From Agarophyton chilense (Eukaryota > Rhodophyta > Florideophyceae > Gracilariales > Gracilariaceae): DNA of 64,000 nucleotides. This document shows, piece after piece, positions 31,627-43,703 of this stretch (position 1 is its first letter; each line of letters starts with the position of its first letter). The stretch lies in contig JARGXX010000080.1 in NCBI GenBank assembly GCA_030374765.1, forward strand, positions 1,612,001-1,676,000. Direction: 5' to 3'. The notes beneath the pieces were generated by a model. That model was not told the origin of the DNA. It ran no database searches and was given only the letters and a program-made list of their open reading frames with translations. A program made the translations under genes and the position numbers.

Positions 31627-32289
31627 GGAACGGATGACGTAATAACGGGGCACGGGTACATGTTGGTGAACAATGGGATAGCTTTAGTAATTATTTTATG
31701 TTTTCGTTAGAATAGGGTAGGCATTACAGTAGGGCCTAAGCTATGGGGCACCTGAGTACCCGGGCTCGGCCGCCATCTTTAGCAGTAAACGGTAAGAACG
31801 CCTAGCCTTTCGCCTTCGTCGTCTGCGCAGATCAGCGACTATTCCGAATGGTTCTACTACAAGTTTGCAAGCCGTCCTTCCCCTCCGCACGTTCCTGCCC
31901 GTGCCTGGTGGCAGTGACCGTCCAGTCTAGCTACTGCCAACCGGTGATTCCCTGCAGACGCGTGGTACACTCACACACGAAACTCAACCGCTCGGTACAA
32001 TCCCGCTTTTAGGAACTATTTCACATCGGCCTCCCGACTTAAAAGCAAATTTCGCAACTGACCGACTTAGAAGGAGTCACGAGTTCAACTGGAGACTCAA
32101 AATCGATTTGAATTTCGCAACTGTACCGCCTTGCGTACATCCGTACGGTCATTGTTGACAAAGACCCCGCCCCGTCCGCTTCAGTTCCCCCGCACGGAGT
32201 TTCTGAGTCCACTTCCGTCGGCCATCGGAGCACTCCAAGCTCCGTAAAAGCCCGTGCCTGTCCGCCCGAGAACCCCGAGGATGTAGTCC

Positions 32290-34080
32290 GTTCGGGGTCT
32301 TATCGCATCCCCGCTCCACCTTCCAGAGAGTATTGGACGTCTGCCGTGAGCGCCGCGGGGCGTCCCCCTATACACGACCAGCTTGCGCAACAAATACCGA
32401 TCGGGACACGCTTCCCCCACGCGCTATGGGAAGAGCTCGAGCCCTATTTTCTTGCAGAACTCTTCACGTAAATTAGTTCGCGTGTACCCATTGGGGTTGA
32501 GGAGTACCTAAACGAACGGATTCCTGGCCTTTTACGGAAGGATCTCCAGCCGCTCATCCGCTCAGTGGTTCATGAGTATCTTTCCGAATACCAGCCGGAG
32601 GTTACCTAACGCGATGCTCGGTATCGCCAAGTGGCTCCCCTTCTGGCTGCCATCGAGCAACCATCCCTTTCCAAAGTCATTCCAGGTCGAACGGATATGG
32701 CATCCAAACGAGCCTATAGGGACCGACCGGATACGAGGGACTTGCAGATGGTCCGTACGGCCGTGTTCCTTCGCGCAGTCTCACTCCAGGGAGATCCGCA
32801 CGGAGAACCCGACAGTTCATCGGAAGATGAGAGAAACCACCTCGGGTGCCGCGGCAAGTCGGGCTAGCCCTCTAATTCGGATCGCAAGAACCGCTCACGG
32901 AAGAACCGTAGACGCCGTAAGAGGCATAATTTTTCCCACTCAGACTCGGGCTCCGGCCGAACGCTGTCTTTGGACTCAGATTCCAATTCTGGCATCTACG
33001 CCGATTCCCGAAGCCCCCCACGTTGCAAATCCGACCGGTATCGTTCCCGCTCGGGTAGGCCTGCGTTCACGCGCATGAAGCCCTTGTACGAGCAGTTTTC
33101 TAAGTTGGCGGACTACACCACGTACTGTCTGTTTAACCGTTCGGATACGTACGACTTCCTTGTAGCTCGGGGGATCCCAGGCTACCAGAAAAAGTTTAAT
33201 GGCCAGATGAAAGGACACTCCTTCTATGGCTCAGATCCAATATCGGTTCTGAATTTCCTCCAGCGGTTTAAGACCTCATGTAACCAAAACGGAATTACCG
33301 AAGCGGCGGCGCTTTGGTGCTTCCAGTTTTTCCTTACCGGTCCGGCGTACGCCCTCGTGCAATCCCGGATCCTGGGGGAGTCCTGTGCTGTAAACGTACA
33401 GCGCCATGAGTACTTCAAAACCTATTCCGATGTATTCCACTTTTGGTAGACTACGTAAGCGACGGACGAGATTATTGCCGATGCGTACACCGAATTCAAC
33501 CTTTACTGGAAGTCGTCGGGTATGTCCAAAAAGAAATCTTCCTAGAAGCTGTGGACAACGGCACTCCAATGCGGAAATATCTGTTCCGATCGGCGTTTGA
33601 AGTCCATCTTCGGCGGAATGCTTTCCCCCGCCATACGATCTATTGTGCGTATTCACCTCACGACGCATTGCACCATCGGTTACGACGCACTCGTGCGGTA
33701 CGCCCAGTCGTACAGTGATACTTACCGTGCGTCAAGGCGACAATCCGTTCGGGTCGATCAAACCGATACAACCGCTTGCCACTTCACCCAGAGGTTAGTT
33801 CTGAGCGTCAAAAGTCCCTCCAACGCGAACGACACCGATTTAGATAACGACAAGCACGTGATCGGCTTTTCCGAAGGCGGTTCGTTCCCGTGTATTGCGA
33901 AGACGCCTACAGCGTCTACTGCATCTTGCCGTTCTGTTTCTATCCCTACGCAACCGCCTGCGCCCCGCGCACAGTCATCAAAACCCGTTCGGAACGCTGG
34001 GATATTGCTGGACAGGCCGTGTCAGATTTGCCTTTCATGGAAACCAAGTCACTGTCAGATACTGACTCCTGAAGTCCGTT
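32290..34080 (+). pseudogene. gag: Gag of the second gypsy element
   Basis: Pieces in several phases. An N-terminal helical part 'VEEYLNERIPGLLRKDLQPL' (about 32490) is followed by a Ser/Arg-rich linker. A capsid-like block 'GSDPISVLNFLQRFKTSCNQ' (about 33230-33290) corresponds to 'GTDPILVLDFLARF' of the first element. 'DEIIADAYTEFNLYW' and 'ALVRYAQSYSDTYRA' (about 33465 and 33690) follow. A degraded zinc knuckle ('CQICLSW...C', about 34012-34060) ends it. It contains stops at 32469, 32607 and elsewhere. No intact product is possible. Confidence 0.7.
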
Positions 34081-34304
34081 CGGCTTTGTTAGCCATTCGT
34101 TAGGCTAAGCATATACAGCGTCGCGACGAGGGTTACTGCCGTTCTCGGTCATCTGGTCCGAACAGCTATACGTCGAAATTCGGTCCGGAAATTACATGCC
34201 GCAGGGTACTTACGAATCCGAACAGTGGAGCACAAGGCGCACCCCTTATTTTTTGCTGGCGAACACCAACTGGATTCGGAAAACGAAGATGAAGGTTCGT
34301 CGAG

Positions 34305-37300
34305 GTGCACGACGCTTCGGGGACACAGAGCCTCACACAACGAGACGGCAAAAATCCAAAATCCGAATCGGATGAGCCGATCCCGGTTTTTCTGGTAGAT
34401 GAATACCATTCGAATGATTCGATCTTACTCTTAAAGAGCGTAAACTGCAAAGTGCGCCTTTCTGTCTGTTTGCATTCTTCAGTCATCTGCCCTCTCACAG
34501 AGGTACTGGACACCAGAGCGGGACCGACTCTCATGCACGGACGGCATCTCCCACCGCAATGGAAATCTAAGCTAATTCCCCGTTCCGGTCCTGACATAAC
34601 AGACGCTTCGCGCAACCGTATGGATACTATTGGTCTTCTACCGTTGCTGGTCCGAGACAGTGATCTCCGTGCTCAAGTTCTGTTCCTGGTAACCACCAAT
34701 CTGGCTGCCAGTTGCATTCTTGGCACTTTTTTTATAGACGGTAACGGGCTAGAAATACTTCCCCCGAAACGGGCGGTCCTCTTGCATCATTCCCGACCAA
34801 TTACTCTTTTGAAATCAAAGTACGGATCATCCGTACCGGATAATCAACGTACATTAGAACATGACACCGCTCGGAAGACTCCCTCGACCATGTTGCGAGT
34901 CACTCCCCAGGCTGTAATACCACCGATGTCGAAAGTCTGCGCTATTGTCACCACAAAGGCCTCTGGCCTTTCCTTCGTCAAGCCCCACTACCGTACGGGT
35001 AAGCAAGAGCCCCCGCTCCTTTTCAACGGCGTCATGGAACTCCGGCCGGATATCCTCTTTTACGTTAAGGTTGCTAACTTTTCTGACCGACCGGTTTTGC
35101 TTTACCAGCGCTCCATTTTCGGTTAAGCGCTTCTCTCTACGATTGAGGTCATTATACCCGAACGGTTTTCGTCGCAGTGCGCCGACGCTAAAGAGGGGGG
35201 TACCAATCCCCCAAATTCCGATTCGGAGGATACTGCTACAAAGCAACCCAACGTTGACGGAACCAATACGGCGGGTTGGAACTGTAAAGTCCAAATGTTT
35301 CCGGAATATTAAACCGATCAAGACAGCGTCATGGAGCTGCTCCGATCGTTTCAGAACATGTAAAATGGGCACCTAGGTCGAGTCATGGCGGCTAAACATG
35401 GCATTGAACTCGACCCAGGCACTAAGTCTATAATCCAGATCCTCTACCATGCAGGACACTCGCGCCACGAGAAAAAACAAACCCAAGTGAAAGAGTAGCC
35501 TAATTTGGGCGTTATGGAACCGTCTTCGGCAGCGAGGGCTAGCTGGGTGTTGTTTGCGCAGAAGAAGAAAGGCAGTCTACGCTTGTTCGTAGACTACCGT
35601 TGACTTAACTCTGTTACCATACGGGATAAAACCCCACTTTCGCGAAAGGAAGAGTGCATCGACTCACTCGAATATGCACAGATTTTCACTTCGTTGGATG
35701 CCAATTGCGCTTACTGAAAAGTCAAAATCGACGGAGTCGATCGGGATAAGACGACTTTCACGTCACATATGGGCCTATATCGGTACATAAGAATTCCATT
35801 TGGTTTGAAGAATGCCCCAGCGACATTCCAGAAGGCCTTGGATATAATCCTTTCACGTGTAAAATAGCAATACAATCAGGTGTACCTGGAAGATGTTACT
35901 ATATACTCCCATACAATTCAACAACATTACCAGCTGGTGGAGACTGTTCAAACTTTTTTACAGTCCGCCGGTATCACCCTCCTTTCGTATAAGTGCCACT
36001 TTTCCAGGAACACCGTCGACAACTTGGGTCACGATATCCGTCTTTGGAAGCTGGAGGTATCCAGCCAAGCATTTAATGCCATTCGCGAGACGAAATCACC
36101 CACAAACCAGACGGAGACCCGCTGGTTTTTGGGTCTCTTTAACATGTTCCGACGGTTCTTTCCCAATTTCGAACGAATCTTGACGCCCCTCAACCGCAAA
36201 CTGGAGAAGGGACAGCCCTTCGACTTCGGGACATTAACCGATTCGGAATATCGAGCATTCGATAAGCCCTGACAACGGCTTATACGTTGACCGATACCGG
36301 CTATGCTTCGGCGGTACTTTCCATACGTCTTGGGTACAGATGCCTGCAACCGACAAGTCGGGTGCATTCTACTTCAGAAACAACCGGACGATGACTTATT
36401 AATGGTCGGATATTGGAGCCGCACGCTCAACAAAACCAAGCGGGACTACAAAACCACCGAACGGGATTATCTTGCCGTTGTGTAGGCTACAGTTCACATA
36501 CGGCCGTATCTAAAAGCGCAGCGAGTTAGTGTTCGCACGGATCATCAATCCCTACTGTGGATACTCAACCAAGTAGACTCATCCGGACGTCTCGCTCGAT
36601 GGGGACTCCGCCTGATCGAATACAACTTTGACGTCGTCCACCGTCTGGGGATTAAGCACCAAGCGGCAGATGCTCTGTCGTGTATCCGAATGGAATGTCA
36701 CGATAGACCCTGTTAGACGAGAAGGGGCCCTGCATTATGGTAACGGAGGAAGAGTATTTCAATCACGAGACGGTTGCCACTGATACTACATACGGTCGAG
36801 CCCATGCTGATGTGGAAGTTGACTGGCTGCAAGTCGAACGGAACTTCCCCCCCCCCGTCTCCGATTTGGTCTTGTCCGTCTCTTCCGAGGAGACAGGCAT
36901 TACACTGATCACAGTTGAAGAATTCGTGCATGCTCAAACGCACGACGCTTTCTGCAAAGCCTTTCGGAGAACCGTCGAGGATATTTCCTCATGCTTCAAC
37001 ATCAACCGGAACGGTATTTTGGTGTATTGCTCGCGTATGGGCGGTTCCTTCCAAAAGGTTGTCCCCTGCTTTCTCCGATTACGGTTCTCTACTTGGCGCA
37101 AAACCCGCGATTAGTGGGTCATCCCGGTGCCAAACGGATGTAGGAGTCCCTACGGTGGGACATCTACTGGTTTCAAATGGCTAATGACGCTTTCCAAACC
37201 GTTCGGGATTGCCGCTCCTGTGCTCACGTTCGGGGAACCCACTATCGGTGGCAGAAGTACCTTATGCTCTTTTCAGCCGCGGGCCCCTTGGCGTTAGTCA

Positions 37301-37690
37301 CAATGGATATCGTGGGCCCATTCTCGAAGTCCATTAACGGTTCCCAGTACATACTGGTAATCACCGATCAGTTCAGCAAGATATGGCACGCTATTCCACT
37401 TCGGTCCACGACCGCACCGATCGTCTCCAAAGCGTTTCGTGAACACTGGGGCTAGTTGTACTGTATTCCCTTTTTTTTTAAGTGATAACGGTACCTAGTT
37501 CGTCTCAAAGTTTTTCGAGTTCATCTGTACCCCACTTGGCTTCAAACACGTCTCCACTACGGCGTATCATCCGCAAACAAATGGGCAAACAGAACGGTTT
37601 AAAAAGACCTGGGTACAACCGCTGCGACATTACGTCGCGGACCATCCACCGAACTGGCACGCGTCCCAAGCAAAACTGGCCCAATTTGTT
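34305..37690 (+). pseudogene. pol: Pol of the second gypsy element
   Basis: Protease (34305-35126) has DTRA in place of DTGA, so the catalytic loop is altered. RT (about 35500-36270) is in one phase with TGA at 35601 and 35715 and TAG at 35865. It keeps 'IPFGLKNAPATFQKALDIIL', but the active-site YxDD is YLED. RNase H follows in the same phase with 'VLGTDACNRQVGCILLQ', a TAG (about 36483) at the Trp of 'LAVVW', and 'RTDHQSLLWIL'. Integrase keeps 'VTMDIVGPF', 'LSDNGT' before a TAG, and 'NGQTERFKK', ending near 37690. Phase changes occur between RNase H and integrase and at a T-run near 37470. Confidence 0.82.
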
Positions 37691-40600
37691 GTATTTGTTT
37701 TTTCATTGAATAATTCAAGTAGTTTTAACTTCAGGGTAGTAGGAGTGGATTCATGCAGTAAAAGAGTTTCAGTTAGATTTCCAATAATGTGTTCGAATAA
37801 TTTCCAAATATTTTTTGAGAGAACCCAAGACAATGACCAGCGATTTCCACAACACTGAATGTGAATTGAAAATTATACAACTTACGACTTTTTAACGGAG
37901 GAGTTAACGAGCTTCACTCTATCATTATATGACTTTTCAAGGCACATAAAGCAGATTTATATACAAAACAAAAAGCAGTTGCGCAGTATTCGCTGCAGAA
38001 GAGTAGAATACCTAACCAAAAAGAAAGGAGGACTACATTAATGAGCTTAGTGTACCAGTGTGCACATTAACCGCGGAGAGGCTTGCCCGCTGCTGTTAAG
38101 CACCCGTCCTAGACTCGCACGCTTCCGTCTGGCGACCAAGATAGAAGGCCGCCATTCGCGCCCATTTCAATGCAACACATTTCATCCGTGTGGCCGCAGA
38201 GAGGCTCATCCACAGACATTCCGCTTTACGTTTACGAGATTCTCACACCCCTGCTGTTCCGTCTTACACCCTTGCTGTTCCGTTTTTCAACCCCGATACG
38301 TCACGATAACTATTTTCGCAACTTAAGAGAACCAATCCCACCGCCCCCCCTGTGTGCTTGCGGATAGGTTACTCACTGTTTCGCCCGTACCAGATCTGCA
38401 GCATCCCATCCGCGAACCCCACACAATATGGACTCAACCTCTTCACCAGCCGCGGCAGAGGCCATGGCGCAAGCCCAACTGGCAGATAGCCGATGAGCGT
38501 GGGGCTGCATGGCGTCACTGCCGTTACTCGTAGATTTTTGCCAAGCACGGATTGACTGCGCTGCCTGTCGCCCGTGGGGAGCTCCACCACCGCCAGTTTG
38601 CCGAAATTACCCCACCTTACCGCCCCATTGCAGACAACAGGAGCGGAAGCCTCGTTGTCACCTCGCGTGGTGGCTTCCGGTACGAGTGGTTGGAAACGGT
38701 TCATAACGGCCGGAATGGCCTTGCGTGCATCGTTGCGTTGCGGTCTCACGGTTAGGTTGGCAGCAAACGTGTTTAAGAAACACCTGCTTCGCTACGAAAA
38801 CGAGAAGCGTGCTGGAACGGCATGCCGCAATCATGTGTGGAGCTACGAGGCCACCGTTCTGTAACCTTGCTAAAGAAAGAGGTGTTGGGTTTCTTTTGTG
38901 GTCTGCGACATTCCATCGGAAATGCAGTGGTCCAAGTGCACTTGCATGTCTTTTTCAGAGCACATGGATGCTCATTTTCATCTGTTTGAGCCTGAAACGC
39001 AGGGCTGAGACCAGTGGCCAACTTGCTCCTCGTCGTTGCATTCTCAAATGCCTCAGACGCATTCAGGTCACAGCAGCGGTCCACATCCTTCGAGGAGAGC
39101 CGGGTTCTACTGCACGTTACTTTGCGACTTGTAGTCTCTCAGACTGAATTCGAAATACTGGTGGAGTTCTTCTTCGGTGACTTCCATCGTACTTTCCATG
39201 TCTTCGAAGGCAGCGCCCCTCCTTGTTTGCCCCCTCGGTGAAAATCGTGATCGTTCTTCATAATCGTGGTACGCACAGAGCTGATTCCAGCGCACTTGTA
39301 GCAGAGAGTCACCAAAATCTGCAGGCATAGGCTCTTGCGTCGGAGCGAGAGAGCAGATCACTCGAAATCAACACGAAGCACTTGTGAGTACTTTCTTTTG
39401 TCTTTCGCGATCATGAATTTCATGAGGTCGGAGAGATGACATGGGCGATGAACGACCTATGAGGATTAGTAGAACGTGGAAAACAGATTAACCTTCGGAA
39501 ACATAGAGAACTTTTTGTAAAGATGCACCGTGAGTGGTTTGTTGTCGAAATAACAATCATGTTCATTAGCAGAATTAAACTTGAAAATAATAAACGGAAA
39601 GAAAAGTCGACGGCAATCTCAAGCACTATTGGGGGGCCCCGCAAGAACAGGCCAAAGATTCTACGGGCGTTTGTAACATTTCGAACTGCAAGTGGTTTTC
39701 GAGGGATGACGCGCCAGCAACAACTTGCGTTGTGACAAAGTCTCCTTTTGTAGCGACGAGGTTGCGCAGCTGCGGCGAATCGGGCACCAGATGTTGCACG
39801 ACGACCCAATCCTATTATTACTGCTGACGGCGCTCATGGCCTTGACGGTGTCACTAAACCTGTGTTTTGGCGTTGTGCTTGCGTCGGCGTCGTACTCGTG
39901 TTCGAAGCGGGGATATGATCGGCGACTGGCGAGACAAATGCTCACAACAGCTCTGCAAATCGCTCAAACGAATGCAGAACACCTCTCTTCGACTAAGAAT
40001 CTGTACAGGTACCCGTAGTCAAGCCCATTAAGTCCTGCGACATCCTGCACTTCCATCCTCTGCCCACCGCTCACAGAGCTATATTTGCCCTCAACCACTT
40101 TCTCGCCACTGCTGCTGCATGTTCGGCTGTCGAGCTAATTTATCCACTCCTCATCGTCGCGCTGCAGCACTGGCAAGCCCAGTTTGTCACTTCGCTCCTT
40201 CTTGTCGTCTGCTCGTCTTCGTTCTTGTAGACTTACCCTGGAAGTGCTCCTTTTAGCCCTGTTCCTCACCCAGTTCTTTAAAAGACGTGATCTTGGCGCC
40301 ACTTCCATCACAGCCGGCCAGGCCGCCGCACACCACCAGCACTTCTTCTCCCATACTCGGCAGTATCAGTAACCCAATCTAGTGCTTGAAGCACAGATCC
40401 GCTCCGGTAAACAAACCCAACTCGCCCGAGGGAACAGACCACAGGGCCCGAACAGGCTTCATAGACATGATTCAGTCGCCTTGTACTGTAATTGCCTGAC
40501 AGTCTCCTATCATTGCCATCACTCACTGGTGTCTACACCGATGCCCTCTATGCCCATTAAACTACTCAACTTTCAGCCCGCTGTACTGAATTTTTAACTA

Positions 40601-43600
40601 CTGCATCTCCACTCCCAGCTTCGCCTCTTTCCTTCTCAGCTTCCTGGTCTCTAGCACCTCCCGCTCTCTGCCGTGCCATACTGACTGTTTATGATCCTCT
40701 TCCGCAACTGCCAAGCGCAATCCACATACAGACCCTGCTGTTCCAAATGGAGCTTTTTCAATACCATCGTCACATACAAGAGTCTCCCAGTGAAAATTAG
40801 AGAGGGTGCCAAACTCAGCTAAACAGCCGCTAAAAGCCACCTGAGTAAAGAAATTTGTCAAAGAAAGTACTGTAAACCTCTGTAAAAATCTGAAGTCCCT
40901 CTAGGGATGGTGAGGTACGCAGCGGTGGGCATTTATGTCAATGATCTCTTCAAGATAGCAGGAGCCACACCCTGTCCTTTGAAATGTTCCACAGAGCTTT
41001 CAAGATGACAACCAGAGAACTCGCAGAACCTCATAAATGGCATGCGCCTCAAGCAGGCGGTTGTAAACACACTAAGAAGTGACTCGAAAAGATTCTTTCG
41101 CTCAGCTGGTGTAGAGCGAATGCGATTCAAAGAAACAAATGCAGTAGAGAGATTAAGGGAGTATCCATAAGCAACAGGCAGATTTTCTTACACAGCATCC
41201 TAAGAGACTGAAGTGCAAGAATGTGCAGACACTCAGTGGTATGCTGGTTTTAGTGCATAATTGACTCAATGACCCATGAGAACCCAGGATCTGCTCAACC
41301 GATGCCAACTCGATGCGGACGCACCTTCCATGTATCACTCTTTACCTCACACGACTAACACATCCTACCTTTCTGAAACTGCAGCATGTAACGCTATCTG
41401 ATTTTTCGGTGTTTCAAGCTTTCAAGAAAGTTTCCCACAGAGAGTGAGATATGTCACAAAATAATTTTTAGCCCGCTAGTTTCGTGCACTTGCATTCTCA
41501 TCCTATTTCAATGGCTTGCATGCTCCATGTGGCGTGGTGCTTCAATACGACTTGGGGGTATGATCACATAGTAATTTCAATTATTTCAAGCAGGAAAGGT
41601 GTGCGAGAAAGTAAAACAGCTGCAAAATGTCACATGGCACGAAATGCACAACAATGGCGAGAGTGGAAACCGCCTTCCATCAGAAACAAGAAACTCTAGA
41701 CATTGAACAAAGAAATATTCTTCAAAATTGATCAAAGCCAAGCAGCGGCACTAGACAAGGAAGAAACCAACCTACGAGAGCAGAACACGAAAGAAACAGA
41801 AAATTAGAGCACGAAGTCTTTTAGCCACTCCTTTCGCTGCTTCGTTGTCAAACAGAACGATGAACGAGTTCAGAACCAATCTCAAGCACAGAGACACATA
41901 ACAAACAAATATTGAATGACAACTGTAATCATGAACCGTATAACAGAAGAAAACCGGGGCTCTGAACCACTGTTATTGTGGAATCAGAATCAAATCATAA
42001 TCTGGGGCACAGGTAAAGCATTACATTGGGGAGAGATTAGGAGCTTATCAGTTCTACGAGCTGATGAGGTGAGGAGTATATTGAATCAAAGAAAGAAAAC
42101 AAAACCTGAAATAAACCCAAGCCTAGCCTGATAATATTCGATAATTGTTCCGATTTCGAAGAAGCCAACGCACAGGCCATACAGTACGAGAGGTTGAATG
42201 AGTAGCGCAGAAAGTGGAACGAAGTAGTAATTTCAATAAAATTACAAGACGGAGAACGTATTTGAGCTTCAGAATGTGGTAAGCAATGAATACGTGTCTA
42301 GTTTCAGAATATTCATTCAACGGAAGGCTTTTGATTAGTTTGTGAGAGAGGTACGAAAGAAAAGTAAGAACGAAGTGTGTTACCGTGGAGCACAGTTTCC
42401 AAATGTAGTCGGTTCTAACAGAGTGTATGTATTGAAAATCTGAGGTATAAAACGATTTCCATTTGCAAGCAGGACATGTTTTGGTGCTTTTGTAGAACAA
42501 TATTATACAAGACGAAGGATACCTGTACAAACCGGGAAGTTTACTGTTCATATTCATTCTGCGAACAATGACACAATACCTGGAAAGACAGAATGTAGAA
42601 TTGAAAACTAGCATCAACACAGATCAAAGAACCCGTAGACAGAACCAACTGTGGTGAATGTCAAAGATTGATTTGGTGAAGAACTGAAACCCTCTGAGCA
42701 CGGTGTACTGAAAAGATCGTGACTCACTGGAGACATAAGAGAGCTAGATAGCCTAACGTTATCTCTATTCCTGATCTGAAGTATCAGCAAAAAAACCAAA
42801 TTGGAGTTTAGCAAACCAGATTTGCATGCAACATGTATTCTAGAAAGTTCATGAAACCAAGACCTACCTTTCGAAAGCATTCTTCACAACCTCTTCCAAA
42901 CATAACGGTGGTTCATCGGACGCAGACGAAAACCAATGCTCATAATTCGAACTCTAGTGACAACCTGAACCCTAAATCAATGGGAAGTAGGCGGGAAGGA
43001 AATCGGAGATTTTTAAAGGAGAAGAAAACCACAGACACAGAATTGTGAAGATAGTCGTGCGAGAATTGTATTCCTTGCATCATACACTTTCATTGAAGAA
43101 AGTTTAGCATAGATTAAAGCAGCCCAGAATGAAAAGTTTGGAAAATCTTTCGATGAAGACTTCTAGGTCTTGGTTCCGTGTACAGCCTTCAGATATTTGA
43201 AAGAAGATAGCAAAGTGGAAAAATATACCTTGATAGTTGAGAGCTCATTATAAGAATCGATCCAGCCGCAGCCCAAGGATATGGTCGAGCAGCAGTACGA
43301 TTTTCTGCGCCTCCACAAAGAAGGTAGAGCAGCAGTCTGGGAGAAGTAATAGAATAAAGCAGCTCGTGGCGTATGCGCCCGTGTAGGAAAGCTTAGAAGC
43401 TCAACTTCTTGGTTCGTGTTTCCATCGAAGCGCGAGAGAGTTTTGCATAAGAATTCTAAAGCTTTCCAGATTTATAAAAAAAGTGCATCCCGTTAAAGCT
43501 GTAGATATCATAGGTCTAACCAAGTTTTTGGAGAACAGAAATATGTGAGAGAGAACTTTGTGTTGTTGGTTTCGTAAGATAATAAGAGTTTTGTAGTGCA

Positions 43601-43703
43601 TCAACAAAGTAGGTTGGTTTCTCCTTTCTCTTTTTCTTCTACACGATCTCTTCTATGACCGATATCTAGTTCGACAACACCGATACTCGTTCTACTGAAA
43701 GTC
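37691..43703. other. 6-kb stretch without a recognised gene
   Basis: I see no domain in any frame. 37.7-38.05 kb is AT-rich. 38.05-40.6 kb is more balanced, with short frames on both strands (for example 38369-38749 minus, 39107-39361 minus, and 39725-40018 plus with one hydrophobic segment 'PILLLLLTALMALTVSL'), all without recognisable content. A local repeat CTGCTGTTCCGT appears twice at about 38251-38283. 40.6-43.7 kb is purine-rich and AT-rich with no frame above 165 codons. Some of these may be exons or older pseudogenes beyond recognition. Confidence 0.4.

Larger units (their letters stand above)
31740..37690 (+). mobile_element. Degenerate Ty3/gypsy element, 3'-truncated
   Basis: A second gypsy element, related to the first (gag and pol alignable) but a different, older family. 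It reads from gag (about 32290) to the integrase core, where it stops abruptly near 37690 and AT-rich DNA begins. No 3' LTR is present, so the LTR length cannot be determined. The 5' non-coding part (about 31740-32290) may include LTR sequence. At least eight nonsense changes and many frame changes make it a fossil. Many stops replace Trp or Gln codons. Confidence 0.82.
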
